A DNA stretch of 64,000 nucleotides from Flagellimonas flava (GTDB lineage: Bacteria; Bacteroidota; Bacteroidia; Flavobacteriales; Flavobacteriaceae): contig NZ_FQWL01000002.1 of the NCBI RefSeq assembly GCF_900129665.1, forward strand, positions 372,001 through 436,000, given 5' to 3'. The notes below the pieces were generated by a model. The model saw only the letters and a list, made by a program, of their open reading frames with translations. It was not told the DNA's origin and did no database searches. Shown here in pieces: positions 16,123 to 24,043 of the stretch. Each line of letters starts with the position of its first letter. The stretch's first letter is position 1. A program made the translations under genes and the position numbers.

Positions 16123-17544
16123 TCACAGGTTCATTGGATTAATTGCCAAGCTCTTGAACAACATTGCTTTGGTATGGAAAAACTTGTTCTGGACCTCATT
16201 TTGCTTCAGGTTGGCATCTATGAGTTTACTTTCCCGGGAATTGATCAAAAAGAGGGAGCTCTCCCCAAAGGTAAATTTACGTTCCTCCGCTGCCAATAGC
16301 GTTCCATAATCAGAAACAATATCTGCTATTAGTTGATTTTGTGTGGTATATGAATCCAGCTCGCGATATATGGCCACCACCTTATTCTGAATTTCAACTT
16401 GCGCATTGTCCCTTTCAAATTCCACATCCCGTAGTTTGAACTTTGCAAGCTTTAAATCGCCCCTTTCCTTCCTTAAAAAAAGAGGAAAACTGAAGGTTAG
16501 GCCACCCTTAAAATCTTCAACAACGAAGGAATTTATATTACCGGGGGATTCTGTAAGAAAGTTGTACTCTACATCCAATTTGGGCAACAGTTTGTTGGCC
16601 TTCAGTCTTCTATCCACAATGAGGCCATCAATTTTATAGTCAAGTGACCTTAACTTGGGATGGTCCTCCAAAGCAAAGCTATCCAAGGGTTTTCCCATAA
16701 TTTCCAGGGTCGTATCAATATCTTGATCTACCTCAACATCAGGAACCACATCGGGTTGTAGCTCAACCGGCACATCGTTTATCCATAGATAATTGGAAAG
16801 CTCGAGTGATTTCTTCATCAGCTTCACCGTGGCCTGTTCTTTGCCCAATGCCCGATTTTGTACTGCAATTTTAGCCTCCACTGTGTCAATGGCCGCTACA
16901 TCCCCAACTCTGGCCCTTTGTTTTACACCATCGAGTCTAATCTCCGCATTGGTAAGAAAATCGTTAAAAACCTGCATGTCCTTATAGGCCTGCAACCAAT
17001 CAAAATATGCGACCGAGGCTTTATAAAGGACCTCGTTGACCAAAAGGTCTTGATCTGCCTTTGACTGCTCCCTAAAAAACTTCGCCTTACGCAAAGTTGC
17101 CATACGCTCATTGATCCAGAACCCCCTGCCAAGTGACATGGACACACCTGCACTGTAAAGGCCATCATCCGGAAGTGTTTCATCAAGATTAATAAAGGTC
17201 CCTTCCCGCTGCTCAAAATTTCCTTTAAGCTCCACACCAAACCAGGTGGGAATCTTGAATGTGGTGTTCAGTCGGTCCCAATATTCTGTCCCCTTGAATT
17301 CCTTTCGGTCATAGTCCACCTCGATTTTGGGGTCAAAACCTCCTCTTGCCTTCATTAAATTAGCCTGACCTGCAGCAATGGTCAATTGGGCCTGCTTGGC
17401 AATTGGATGGTATTTTTTCACATAGCCCAGATACTCCTTAAAATTTAGGACCAAGGTATCTTGCTGGGCATGTATACCGTTTACGCCTGCAAAAAAAAGA
17501 ATGAGTAATAAGAAAATGGAGCTATTTCTTTTTAACATCCGCAA
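16123..17544 (-). CDS. TolC family outer-membrane channel
   Basis: A 473-residue protein with a signal peptide (ends near ...GVNGIHAQQ, about residue 26) and two long helical repeats typical of TolC/OEP proteins: alternate coiled-coil and short beta segments such as GGFDPKIEVDYDRKEF and GLTFSFPLFLRKERGDL. It would form the trimeric outer-membrane tunnel for the exporter. It overlaps the end of the HlyD gene by 23 bases, so the two are tightly coupled. Methionine 3 (17538) is an alternative start that gives a more regular signal peptide. Confidence 0.92.
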   Translation of the reverse strand: MRMLKRNSSIFLLLILFFAGVNGIHAQQDTLVLNFKEYLGYVKKYHPIAKQAQLTIAAGQANLMKARGGFDPKIEVDYDRKEFKGTEYWDRLNTTFKIPTWFGVELKGNFEQREGTFINLDETLPDDGLYSAGVSMSLGRGFWINERMATLRKAKFFREQSKADQDLLVNEVLYKASVAYFDWLQAYKDMQVFNDFLTNAEIRLDGVKQRARVGDVAAIDTVEAKIAVQNRALGKEQATVKLMKKSLELSNYLWINDVPVELQPDVVPDVEVDQDIDTTLEIMGKPLDSFALEDHPKLRSLDYKIDGLIVDRRLKANKLLPKLDVEYNFLTESPGNINSFVVEDFKGGLTFSFPLFLRKERGDLKLAKFKLRDVEFERDNAQVEIQNKVVAIYRELDSYTTQNQLIADIVSDYGTLLAAEERKFTFGESSLFLINSRESKLIDANLKQNEVQNKFFHTKAMLFKSLAINPMNL

Positions 17545-18874
17545 TCTTATTTTCAGGTTGGTAATAATTAGGTGGGAAGCCGTTCAATTGCCTCCATAAT
17601 TCAAACCAAATGGGCACATCGTCCAAAAGGGCAATGGTGTTAGCCCCAGAGCCCACTCTAATGGCATCAGGCCAAGGCGCATCCTCTTTGTCAGGTGCCA
17701 AAAGGACCCTATATTTTCCATTGGGACTTATAAACGTCTCCACAGCAACTACCTCTCCTCCAAAAGTTCCAAAGGAAACATTGGGCCAGCCGTTGAAAAC
17801 AATTGCAGGCCATCCATCAAACTGAATCCGCACCTTCTCACCTAAGTGGATCAGTGGTAAATCTATGGGTTCCACATAGGTCTCCACAGCCATATCAAAG
17901 TTGGAAGGCATAATGCCCACCAATCGGTCTCCCTCCTTAAAGGTCTCGCCAATTCCGGACTGAAGGGCACGATTGATAAACCCACTTTGGGGTGCCCTGA
18001 TGTACAACAAACTGTTTCGCATGGCATAGTTGGTATAGGCATTCTCCAACTTGGTCACTTGGGCCTCGGAATCAAACTGGTTGGATTGTGCTGTGAGCAT
18101 ATCACTTCGGGCCTTTGAAATCTTGTCCGTATACTCCGCCTGCACCCTATTGATCTCAACTTGGGCATTGATCACATTGTTCTTGCTCGTCAGGAGCTTG
18201 TTTTCCTGTGAAATCAATTTGGCTTGGGTTTCTTGAAGTTTCAACCTTTTTTCCTCCACATCGGTAACTGCCTTAAGTCCTTCCTCTTGCAGTTGCGATG
18301 TTCGATTGAATTGCCGCTCGGCAATAGTGATGTTCGTCTTGGCAGCTTCCAAATCTATGCTATCGCTCTGCACCTTCAATTTTGACTGAATCAGTTTGTT
18401 TCGTGCCTGCTGTAATTTTAATCCTCGCTCATTGGTCAAGGCGGAAATCTGCACATTTAAGGCTTTTACCTTCTCCTGATACGAGGTCACCGCCATGGAT
18501 TTCGCTTTAACTTGCTTTCCTGTTCGCTCTACTAGATTTGGATCAAAATATTCACTTTTTACTTCCGATATAAACAGTATGGTATCCCCTTTCTCCACAT
18601 AATCTCCTTCTTGCACGTACCATTTCTCAATCCGTCCAGGTATTGGTGACTGAATGGTCTGTGGGCGTTGGTCCGGTTTTAAGGTCGTGAGGTACCCTTT
18701 CCCTGAGATGGTCTGGGTCCAGGGCAGAAACATAACAATAAGCGTGATTACCGAAAAAATAGTGAGCAATCTGTTGAAATGCTTGTTGTGACGCTTGCCA
18801 AAAACCTTCTTTGCAGCCTTATATTCGCTAAGGTCTACTGTTTGATTGAGTTTATTTGGAGATATATTAAGCAT
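17522..18874 (-). CDS. HlyD family periplasmic adaptor (membrane fusion protein)
   Basis: A 450-residue adaptor. It has one membrane helix near residues 37-55 and a biotinyl-lipoyl-like half (TIQSPIPGRIEKWYVQEGDYVEKGDTI, about 92-118). A long coiled-coil hairpin covers about 150-290, and the second lipoyl half follows (IRAPQSGFINRALQSGIGETFKEGD, about 298-322). It links the inner-membrane ABC protein to the TolC channel. The gene starts 6 bases after the ABC gene and overlaps the TolC gene. This is the layout of type I secretion or peptide export systems, but no obvious exported substrate gene lies in the operon. Confidence 0.93.
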   Translation of the reverse strand: MLNISPNKLNQTVDLSEYKAAKKVFGKRHNKHFNRLLTIFSVITLIVMFLPWTQTISGKGYLTTLKPDQRPQTIQSPIPGRIEKWYVQEGDYVEKGDTILFISEVKSEYFDPNLVERTGKQVKAKSMAVTSYQEKVKALNVQISALTNERGLKLQQARNKLIQSKLKVQSDSIDLEAAKTNITIAERQFNRTSQLQEEGLKAVTDVEEKRLKLQETQAKLISQENKLLTSKNNVINAQVEINRVQAEYTDKISKARSDMLTAQSNQFDSEAQVTKLENAYTNYAMRNSLLYIRAPQSGFINRALQSGIGETFKEGDRLVGIMPSNFDMAVETYVEPIDLPLIHLGEKVRIQFDGWPAIVFNGWPNVSFGTFGGEVVAVETFISPNGKYRVLLAPDKEDAPWPDAIRVGSGANTIALLDDVPIWFELWRQLNGFPPNYYQPENKIADVKKK

Positions 18875-18880
18875 AACTGT

Positions 18881-20548
18881 CTACCTTTCGTTAATCAATT
18901 TTCCCTTTTCCATGGTGATAATCCTGCCACAACGTGCGGTCCATTTCGGGTTCTCACTAACAATTACCAACGCCCAGCCATTACTGGAGTCGGTTAAAAA
19001 GTCTATAATTCTGTCGGCTTCCACTTCTCCAAATTGATCCAGGGGGTCTTTTAGGATCAACAATTTAGGTTTGCGAACAACGCTTCTGGCCAAAACAATT
19101 TTCTTGGAAATAGTATAGGGAATTTGCCTCCCTTCTGGGTAGAGTACCGTATTAAGTCCATGCGGCTGCTCTTTTACGAATTGTGTAAGACCTGTTTTTT
19201 CCAAGGCCCAGTAAACCTCCTCTTGGGAAATATCCTTATTTCCAAAGGTGATGTTGTTCAGAATAGTACCCTCAAAAGGGGTTTCCTCACTTAGGGATTG
19301 ACCTAGATTGGAACGGTAGTAGTTTAAATTAATCCCTTGGATAGCCACATTGTTCACAAAAATCTTTCCTTGGTCTGGCTCCAAAATACCGGCAATAAGG
19401 CGCAGTAGGGTGGACTTCCCAGAACCACTTGTTCCCTGTAACAAAATGGTACAGGAAGGCGTTATGGTCAGCGACACACCGTCAATGATCTTTTTGTCCC
19501 TTTCTGGGACATGGTACGATACATCCTCCAATTCCACGGTGAAACCTTCATTTTCGCCAAATGGTTTTTCCCCGCTCTGGGGCTCCAGTTTTTTATCCAC
19601 AACTTGTCCAAGCTTTTCCAATGAGGTAAGCAAGTCATAAAAGGTTTCCAGTCCCAGAATCATTTTTTCCACAGAGCTAATCACCAAAATGATAATAATC
19701 TCAGCCGCTACGAACTGTCCTATGTTCATTTCCTGATTCAACACCAAAAGACCTCCAATCAACAACAAACCTGCCGTAACCAGCACTTTGAACCCAATCA
19801 TTTGGATGAACTGCAGTACCAAAATCTTAAAGTGCCCTTCCCGTGCATCCAGATAATCCGCTACCAGAGTATCGTTCTTATCGATGGCATGAGTCGTCTT
19901 TCCAGATAATTTGAAACTCACTAGAGACCTTGCAATTTCTTGTATCCAGTGAGCGACCTTATACTTGTTTTTTGACTCATCCAAGCTGGTCTCCAAACCC
20001 CTTTGCGCAGTAAATTTGAACACCACATAAATCAACAGAATCAATAGAAGTCCGTAGATAATGAAAAAGGGATGATAGAATGATAGGAGCAACAATCCGA
20101 AAATAATCTGCAAAAACGCTGCTGGAAAATCAATCAAAATCTTAGAAAGTCCCTTTTGGACCGTTAGGGTATCGAAGAACCTATTGGCTAGCTCAGGCGG
20201 ATAATAATTGCGAAGCTCGTGCATCTGGATTTTTGGAAAACGATATGCAAACTCAAAAGAAGATCTTGTAAAAATCTTTTGCTGTACATTTTCAATAATC
20301 CGCATCTGCATCAATTGGAGCGTCCCCGCAAAAGCAACCCCAAGGGTAACAAGCACCACAAGTACAATCCACGAAGTGCTCACTTGAGCCCCTTGAATAA
20401 GGTTTATTATTGCCTGTATCCCCAATGGAAGGGAAAGATTCACCAATCCGGCGAATATGGCATAGTAAAAAATTTGAAGGATATCTTTTTTATCCAATGC
20501 CAGCAATCCCATTAGGCGTTGCCAGGCAGTTAGAACTTTTTCAGCCAT
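18881..20548 (-). CDS. ABC exporter half-transporter with degenerate ATPase domain
   Basis: A 555-residue protein: six membrane helices in about residues 25-300 (ABC exporter type I fold) and a nucleotide-binding domain from about 335. Walker A is intact (GTSGSGKST, 372-380), but the other motifs are not. The Q-loop glutamine is serine (GQSLSEE, S420), and the LSGGQ signature position reads IPYTI (476-480). Walker B reads LLILKDP, so the metal-binding Asp is Lys500 and the catalytic Glu is Asp501. The H-loop His is Glu532 (IVSENP). There is no peptidase domain. A homodimer should bind ATP poorly or not hydrolyse it, yet the reading frame is intact and in an operon. It overlaps tetR by 8 bases. 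Confidence 0.9.
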   Translation of the reverse strand: MAEKVLTAWQRLMGLLALDKKDILQIFYYAIFAGLVNLSLPLGIQAIINLIQGAQVSTSWIVLVVLVTLGVAFAGTLQLMQMRIIENVQQKIFTRSSFEFAYRFPKIQMHELRNYYPPELANRFFDTLTVQKGLSKILIDFPAAFLQIIFGLLLLSFYHPFFIIYGLLLILLIYVVFKFTAQRGLETSLDESKNKYKVAHWIQEIARSLVSFKLSGKTTHAIDKNDTLVADYLDAREGHFKILVLQFIQMIGFKVLVTAGLLLIGGLLVLNQEMNIGQFVAAEIIIILVISSVEKMILGLETFYDLLTSLEKLGQVVDKKLEPQSGEKPFGENEGFTVELEDVSYHVPERDKKIIDGVSLTITPSCTILLQGTSGSGKSTLLRLIAGILEPDQGKIFVNNVAIQGINLNYYRSNLGQSLSEETPFEGTILNNITFGNKDISQEEVYWALEKTGLTQFVKEQPHGLNTVLYPEGRQIPYTISKKIVLARSVVRKPKLLILKDPLDQFGEVEADRIIDFLTDSSNGWALVIVSENPKWTARCGRIITMEKGKLINER

Positions 20549-21227
20549 TAGTGTTTGGGTTTAAGGTGCGGAAAACCAAATCGGTAAAATATTGGGTAGG
20601 TGTTGTAGTTTCGTTACAATCGGTCAACATGGGAAAATGTTCCCTTAAAAAATATTGGTGCAAGGAACCTTCCAGAACAGTACTGGCCAAGCTTGAAGGA
20701 TATGGATATTCATTATCCAGATCAACAATCATCTCATGCAACCTGTTAACCAATCTTTTATATATCACAAAATAACCCTCTTTGTTCTCCTGATCCACTT
20801 CCTTGGTAAGGTATGATTTGGAATATTCGTTGATTACTATCTTGTTGAGCAGTATCTCATTTACATGTGAAAACGCAACATCCTGTTTAACGGTTTGGGT
20901 GAGTATTTCAATTGCCTTTTTAAGTTTTTCAGCCGGATCCATTATAGCATTGGTCGCAAAGACCATTTTATACTCCAGCCATCCCCAATACCACGAGGCC
21001 AAATAGAGCAATAATTTATGTTTGTTCTCAAAGTAGCGGTATATGGAGCTCTCGTTGGATTTGATTTGCTCGCCCAGTTTTCTAAAAGTAAAACTTTCAA
21101 AACCCATCTCATCGATCATCAAGATGCTCTGCTCTATGATTCTTTTCCCAAGGTCCGATGACTCAGGGTCTTTTACGTAAATCTTCTCGTTGATTCCTAT
21201 TCTTATGGACTGCATTAATCTATCCAT
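20541..21227 (-). CDS. TetR family transcriptional regulator
   Basis: A 228-residue TetR-type protein. The N-terminal helix-turn-helix is visible in ILMIDEMGFESFTFRKLGEQIKSNESSIYRYFENKHKLL (about 35-73), with the classic SSIYRYFENK recognition helix. The rest is a helical ligand-binding and dimerisation domain. The gene is first in the exporter operon and overlaps the ABC gene by 8 bases, so it probably represses its own operon and perhaps the divergent gene at 21372. Candidate operator half-sites lie in the intergenic region. Confidence 0.93.
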   Translation of the reverse strand: MDRLMQSIRIGINEKIYVKDPESSDLGKRIIEQSILMIDEMGFESFTFRKLGEQIKSNESSIYRYFENKHKLLLYLASWYWGWLEYKMVFATNAIMDPAEKLKKAIEILTQTVKQDVAFSHVNEILLNKIVINEYSKSYLTKEVDQENKEGYFVIYKRLVNRLHEMIVDLDNEYPYPSSLASTVLEGSLHQYFLREHFPMLTDCNETTTPTQYFTDLVFRTLNPNTNG

Positions 21228-21253
21228 GGTTGACTAATTATTAATTTCGATTC

Positions 21254-21261
21254 CAAAAATA
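21254..21261 (-). promoter_or_regulatory. -7 box of the tetR-exporter operon
   Basis: TATTTTTG on the minus strand, an exact TAnnTTTG match, 26 bases before the tetR start. It adjoins the inverted repeat beginning at 21265. Confidence 0.45.
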
Positions 21262-21264
21262 ACA

Positions 21265-21315
21265 GTATTACTATCATATAATAATAGTTTAACTTCCTTT
21301 TAACAATAGTAATAC
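21265..21315. promoter_or_regulatory. Candidate TetR operator region
   Basis: GTATTACTAT (21265-21274) and ATAGTAATAC (21306-21315) form a perfect 10-base inverted repeat. A further ATAGT at 21284-21288 pairs with the left ACTAT as a 19-base near-palindrome. The sites lie between the -7 box of the tetR operon and that of the divergent gene, so one regulator could control both. Confidence 0.4.
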
Positions 21316-21336
21316 ATTTTTATAAGCGATTAATTC

Positions 21337-21344
21337 TATCTTTA
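21337..21344 (+). promoter_or_regulatory. Possible -7 box before the small secreted protein genes
   Basis: TATCTTTA, one mismatch from TAnnTTTG, 27 bases before the ATG at 21372. The same octamer precedes tag and the histidine kinase at 33246. Confidence 0.3.
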
Positions 21345-21371
21345 TTGTGTTTAATTGGGAAAATTATTGCT

Positions 21372-21710
21372 ATGAAGAAAAAATTACCCATATTATTATT
21401 AATGTTAATGAGCATGGGCCTAGTTGCCCAGGAACGCTATCAGTTGAAGGTGGAGCATTTCTCCGAAAGTCGGGGAGATTCTGAACTGGATACACTTTTG
21501 GAGATACCGTATACCAATGTGGTGGTCATGGAAAACTCGTTAAATTCCTCATCCGGATTCGGATTGCAGATGAACTTCCACGGGCAGGTGGTTTATGTGG
21601 ATCATATGGAAACCATGGCAGATGGAAGCGTCCAGGTCATCCTAAGAAGGGAGGACGGCAGGAACTTCTATGGTTATAAACCCACCATAAAGGCGGTTTT
21701 GGTTCGATAG
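21372..21710 (+). CDS. Small secreted protein of unknown function
   Basis: A 112-residue protein with a clear signal peptide (KKKLPILLLMLMSMGLVAQ, cleavage near residue 20). The mature part of about 92 residues reads as beta-rich, with VVMENSLNSSSGFGLQMNF and a basic C-terminus (KAVLVR). No family is recognised. The ATG at 21372 is chosen because it opens the signal peptide; an ATG nine codons upstream adds an atypical leader. It diverges from tetR and precedes a second small secreted protein with a similar ending, so the pair may work together at the envelope. Confidence 0.75.
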   Translation: MKKKLPILLLMLMSMGLVAQERYQLKVEHFSESRGDSELDTLLEIPYTNVVVMENSLNSSSGFGLQMNFHGQVVYVDHMETMADGSVQVILRREDGRNFYGYKPTIKAVLVR

Positions 21711-21748
21711 GAACCCTAAAATGACATTAACCTTTAAACATACCCAAA

Positions 21749-22132
21749 ATGAAACAGATTTATGTATTTCTTACAGCAGCCCTGATGGCGTGCACCATGC
21801 ATGCCCAAGAAGACTACACGGACTTGGTGCAAATTGGTGACAACATCACGATTGGTGAACCTACTGGTTCTTCCTATCAGCATATTGATGTCCCGCGAAA
21901 GAATTTTATTATCAAACGGGGCGGAATAGCAAACATTTCGAGTTTAAACAATCTTACGGTGACCGTGACAGACATCAACTACGGGGAAAATCCTAAGATT
22001 ACCTTTAAGAGGTCCAACAACCAAAAGTTCTTTAGGGTTTACAAAACCATGACGGCATCGCTCAATGGAGCCATCGCTTCTGGAGAGCTAAGATTGCCAA
22101 AAATGGAGGGTAAGGGCTCCATCGTTAGGTAA
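21749..22132 (+). CDS. Small secreted protein of unknown function
   Basis: A 127-residue protein with a signal peptide (MKQIYVFLTAALMACTMHAQ, cleavage near residue 19-20). The mature part is polar and beta-like (NLTVTVTDINYGENPKITF), and it ends in KGSIVR. No family is recognised. It lies 38 bases after the first small secreted protein, in the same direction. Both have a phenylalanine-tyrosine or valine-tyrosine-lysine-threonine stretch near the end (FYGYKPTIKA and FFRVYKTMTA), which suggests a distant relation. Confidence 0.75.
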   Translation: MKQIYVFLTAALMACTMHAQEDYTDLVQIGDNITIGEPTGSSYQHIDVPRKNFIIKRGGIANISSLNNLTVTVTDINYGENPKITFKRSNNQKFFRVYKTMTASLNGAIASGELRLPKMEGKGSIVR

Positions 22133-22145
22133 AAACCCAAAGCAC

Positions 22146-22520
22146 TTGAGCATGATACAAAAATGGCTACACAAGTGGTCAAAAACAGCAACAAAAGGGG
22201 AGCATACTCCCAAAACAGATTCTTATCTGTTGATTGAAGGATTGTTCTCCCCTTCTGAGGCTGCCGATGTACTTTTATCCTTGCTTAATGACAAAATCAA
22301 ATTTCATTCGGTGCAACTGCTCAATCTACAACATCCAGATTGTCAGGATTCCCTGAACTCCAAAAACAGGATTGTCCAATTGAAAAAAGCAAAGGAGGAA
22401 ATCACCACATTGATCGTGCAGGCCAAAAATGAAGGTCAGATATTGCAGATTCACAGTACCATAGAAATTTCCAAATCAGCTCCTAGTACTTCTCAAACCA
22501 GTCAAAATCCCGCTGGATAA
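22146..22520 (+). CDS. Small cytosolic protein, paralogue of the gene at 23747
   Basis: A 124-residue protein without a signal peptide. Residues about 30-57 hold the pattern GxFxxSEAxDV, then LLNxKIxFHxxQ, which is shared with the 97-residue protein at 23747 (23 or so aligned positions, most identical or similar). The C-terminal part, with GQILQIHSTIEI, also aligns with GKRLRIDGILNI there. The two proteins are clearly one family, unknown to me. This copy has a longer basic N-terminus. Its end overlaps the convergent LysR gene by 38 bases. It is 13 bases after the second secreted protein gene. Confidence 0.75.
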   Translation: MSMIQKWLHKWSKTATKGEHTPKTDSYLLIEGLFSPSEAADVLLSLLNDKIKFHSVQLLNLQHPDCQDSLNSKNRIVQLKKAKEEITTLIVQAKNEGQILQIHSTIEISKSAPSTSQTSQNPAG

Positions 22521-23406
22521 TCTGTTCTTTTTCCTGCTCAACATATTCCAAAAATGCGGTTGCGACCGGAGACAGTTTTTTCGATGCCAGCCATACCAAG
22601 TTCCATGTAGTCTGTATGGGTAGACTTCGCTTTGGAAATATCTCCAAGCTGCCGTTCTTTAGCTCATTTTTGATTCCAATTAAGGGCATTATGGAACAAC
22701 CTAAACCAGCTATTACAGCTTGTTTTACCGCCTCGTTGGAGGTGAGTTCTATCCGCTTTCCTACTTGTATTTCTGCATTGTTTAAGTAGGTCTCCATGGC
22801 CGCCCTGGTTGCGGAACCCGGCTCCCTGAAAATCAATGGAGTGTCCTTTACGAACATTTTCTTGGAGAGCAATATTTTCTTGTAATGATTTGGATTGGCA
22901 ACCAAATACAGTACGTTCTTCATCAAGCTAGCCTTCTTTAGTTTCAGGTGATCTGGTAGGACAGACACCAGTGCAAAATCCACTTGGTTCTCTTCCAAGC
23001 TTTGCACTACCCTGGCTTTGTTGGTCACATCCATAACAAGGTCCACTCCGGTATTGGCTTTCATGAATCCGGACAGGAAATAGGGCATAACGTATTTTCC
23101 TGTGGATACAACTGAGACCTTCAACCTTCCTGCAAGCTTCCCCCCAAAAGATTGCATTCGGTAATTAATGCCATCAACCTCAGATAGAATACGTTCTGCA
23201 GAAAGGGCTATCTCCCTACCAAAATCCGTTATGAACAACTTTCTGCCCACCACCTCGGTTAGCGGAATTGGGAACTGATCTTGAAAATTTTTCAACTGAA
23301 TTGACACTGCTGGCTGAGTCAGATATAGTGCTTCTGATGCTTTTGTAATACTTTGTTTTTCAACAATTTGAGAGAATATTCGAAGTTGATGCAATGTATA
23401 ATTCAT
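22483..23406 (-). CDS. LysR family transcriptional regulator (CbbR/CysB-like layout)
   Basis: A 307-residue LysR-type regulator. The N-terminal winged helix-turn-helix is typical: HQLRIFSQIVEKQSITKASEALYLTQPAVS (6-35). The C-terminal effector domain follows, with LVANPNHY and the conserved GLGCSIMPLIGI near 235-246. It diverges from a small membrane protein, a small cytosolic protein and an SbtA-type bicarbonate permease. In autotrophs, such regulators (CcmR/CmpR/CbbR) control inorganic carbon uptake. Here it probably controls the adjacent permease genes. A 17-base perfect palindrome overlaps its own start codon. Confidence 0.93.
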   Translation of the reverse strand: MNYTLHQLRIFSQIVEKQSITKASEALYLTQPAVSIQLKNFQDQFPIPLTEVVGRKLFITDFGREIALSAERILSEVDGINYRMQSFGGKLAGRLKVSVVSTGKYVMPYFLSGFMKANTGVDLVMDVTNKARVVQSLEENQVDFALVSVLPDHLKLKKASLMKNVLYLVANPNHYKKILLSKKMFVKDTPLIFREPGSATRAAMETYLNNAEIQVGKRIELTSNEAVKQAVIAGLGCSIMPLIGIKNELKNGSLEIFPKRSLPIQTTWNLVWLASKKLSPVATAFLEYVEQEKEQIIQRDFDWFEKY

Positions 23407-23420
23407 AAATATTATTTATG
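23404..23420. promoter_or_regulatory. Perfect AT-rich palindrome at the LysR start, candidate operator
   Basis: CATAAATATTATTTATG is a perfect 17-base palindrome with a single central base. It contains the start codon of the LysR gene on the minus strand and lies in the 81-base gap before the divergent genes. LysR proteins bind T-N11-A dyads, and autoregulation from such a site is common. The assignment is inference. Confidence 0.4.
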
Positions 23421-23487
23421 TTTTTCATAATAAATATAAATAAAAATATATCTATTAATTCCCCAACCTTTGTAAAAAAAACAAACC

Positions 23488-23724
23488 ATGTTGTTCAAAC
23501 TCACACAAACCCAAAAGCTCGAATCGCAAAAAGTAAAAACCAAGAATCCTGAACGATTTTATCCGTTGTACTATGCCCTGACCGGATTTCTGTTTGGCGC
23601 AATTCTGGTGCTTTCGGCACTTAATGATTTTCTCTTCTTCGGATGGTTGAGTATCTCAATGTCCATCATTTTTGGACTTATGTCCATCCATCTCATAGGA
23701 AAAAACCAAACAAAAAAGTATTAG
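23488..23724 (+). CDS. Small two-helix membrane protein
   Basis: A 78-residue protein with a basic, polar N-terminus (about 28 residues) and two membrane helices (about 33-48 and 50-70: FLFGAILVLSALNDFLFFGWL and ISMSIIFGLMSIHLIG). The C-terminus is short and basic. No family is recognised. It is the first gene after the divergent LysR promoter and precedes the small cytosolic protein and the SbtA permease, with which it probably forms an operon. It could be a subunit or regulator of the permease. Confidence 0.75.
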   Translation: MLFKLTQTQKLESQKVKTKNPERFYPLYYALTGFLFGAILVLSALNDFLFFGWLSISMSIIFGLMSIHLIGKNQTKKY

Positions 23725-23746
23725 TTAAATCTTAAATCGAAAAACA

Positions 23747-24040
23747 ATGGAAACCTTAGTTAAGACAGATCAAAAAATTCAATTGGTGGATGGTACATTC
23801 ACAGCTTCGGAAGCACTGGATGTAATCACGGCTCTTCTGAATGAAAAAATAAACTTCCATAAACTCCAGAGACTTTCTTGGTGTGAGGGAAACCGTGATG
23901 CCAACACCAAGTATCCTGACGGAAGAATTCATGAATTGGAAACCGAAAAGCTTATCGCCAAGAACTTCATCAACAGTGTTCGAAGTGAAGGCAAAAGATT
24001 AAGAATCGACGGCATACTAAACATCACCTTGGAAGACTAA
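23747..24040 (+). CDS. Small cytosolic protein, paralogue of the gene at 22146
   Basis: A 97-residue protein with no signal peptide or membrane helix. GTFTASEALDV and then LLNEKINFHKLQ (about 16-43) match the paralogue at 22146. A central part carries one cysteine and charged residues, and the C-terminus reads GKRLRIDGILNITLED. The gene sits 3 bases before the SbtA permease gene, so co-translation is likely. In cyanobacteria the neighbour of sbtA is the PII-like SbtB, but I see no PII features here. A regulator of the permease is a guess from position. Confidence 0.78.
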   Translation: METLVKTDQKIQLVDGTFTASEALDVITALLNEKINFHKLQRLSWCEGNRDANTKYPDGRIHELETEKLIAKNFINSVRSEGKRLRIDGILNITLED

Positions 24041-24043
24041 CCT

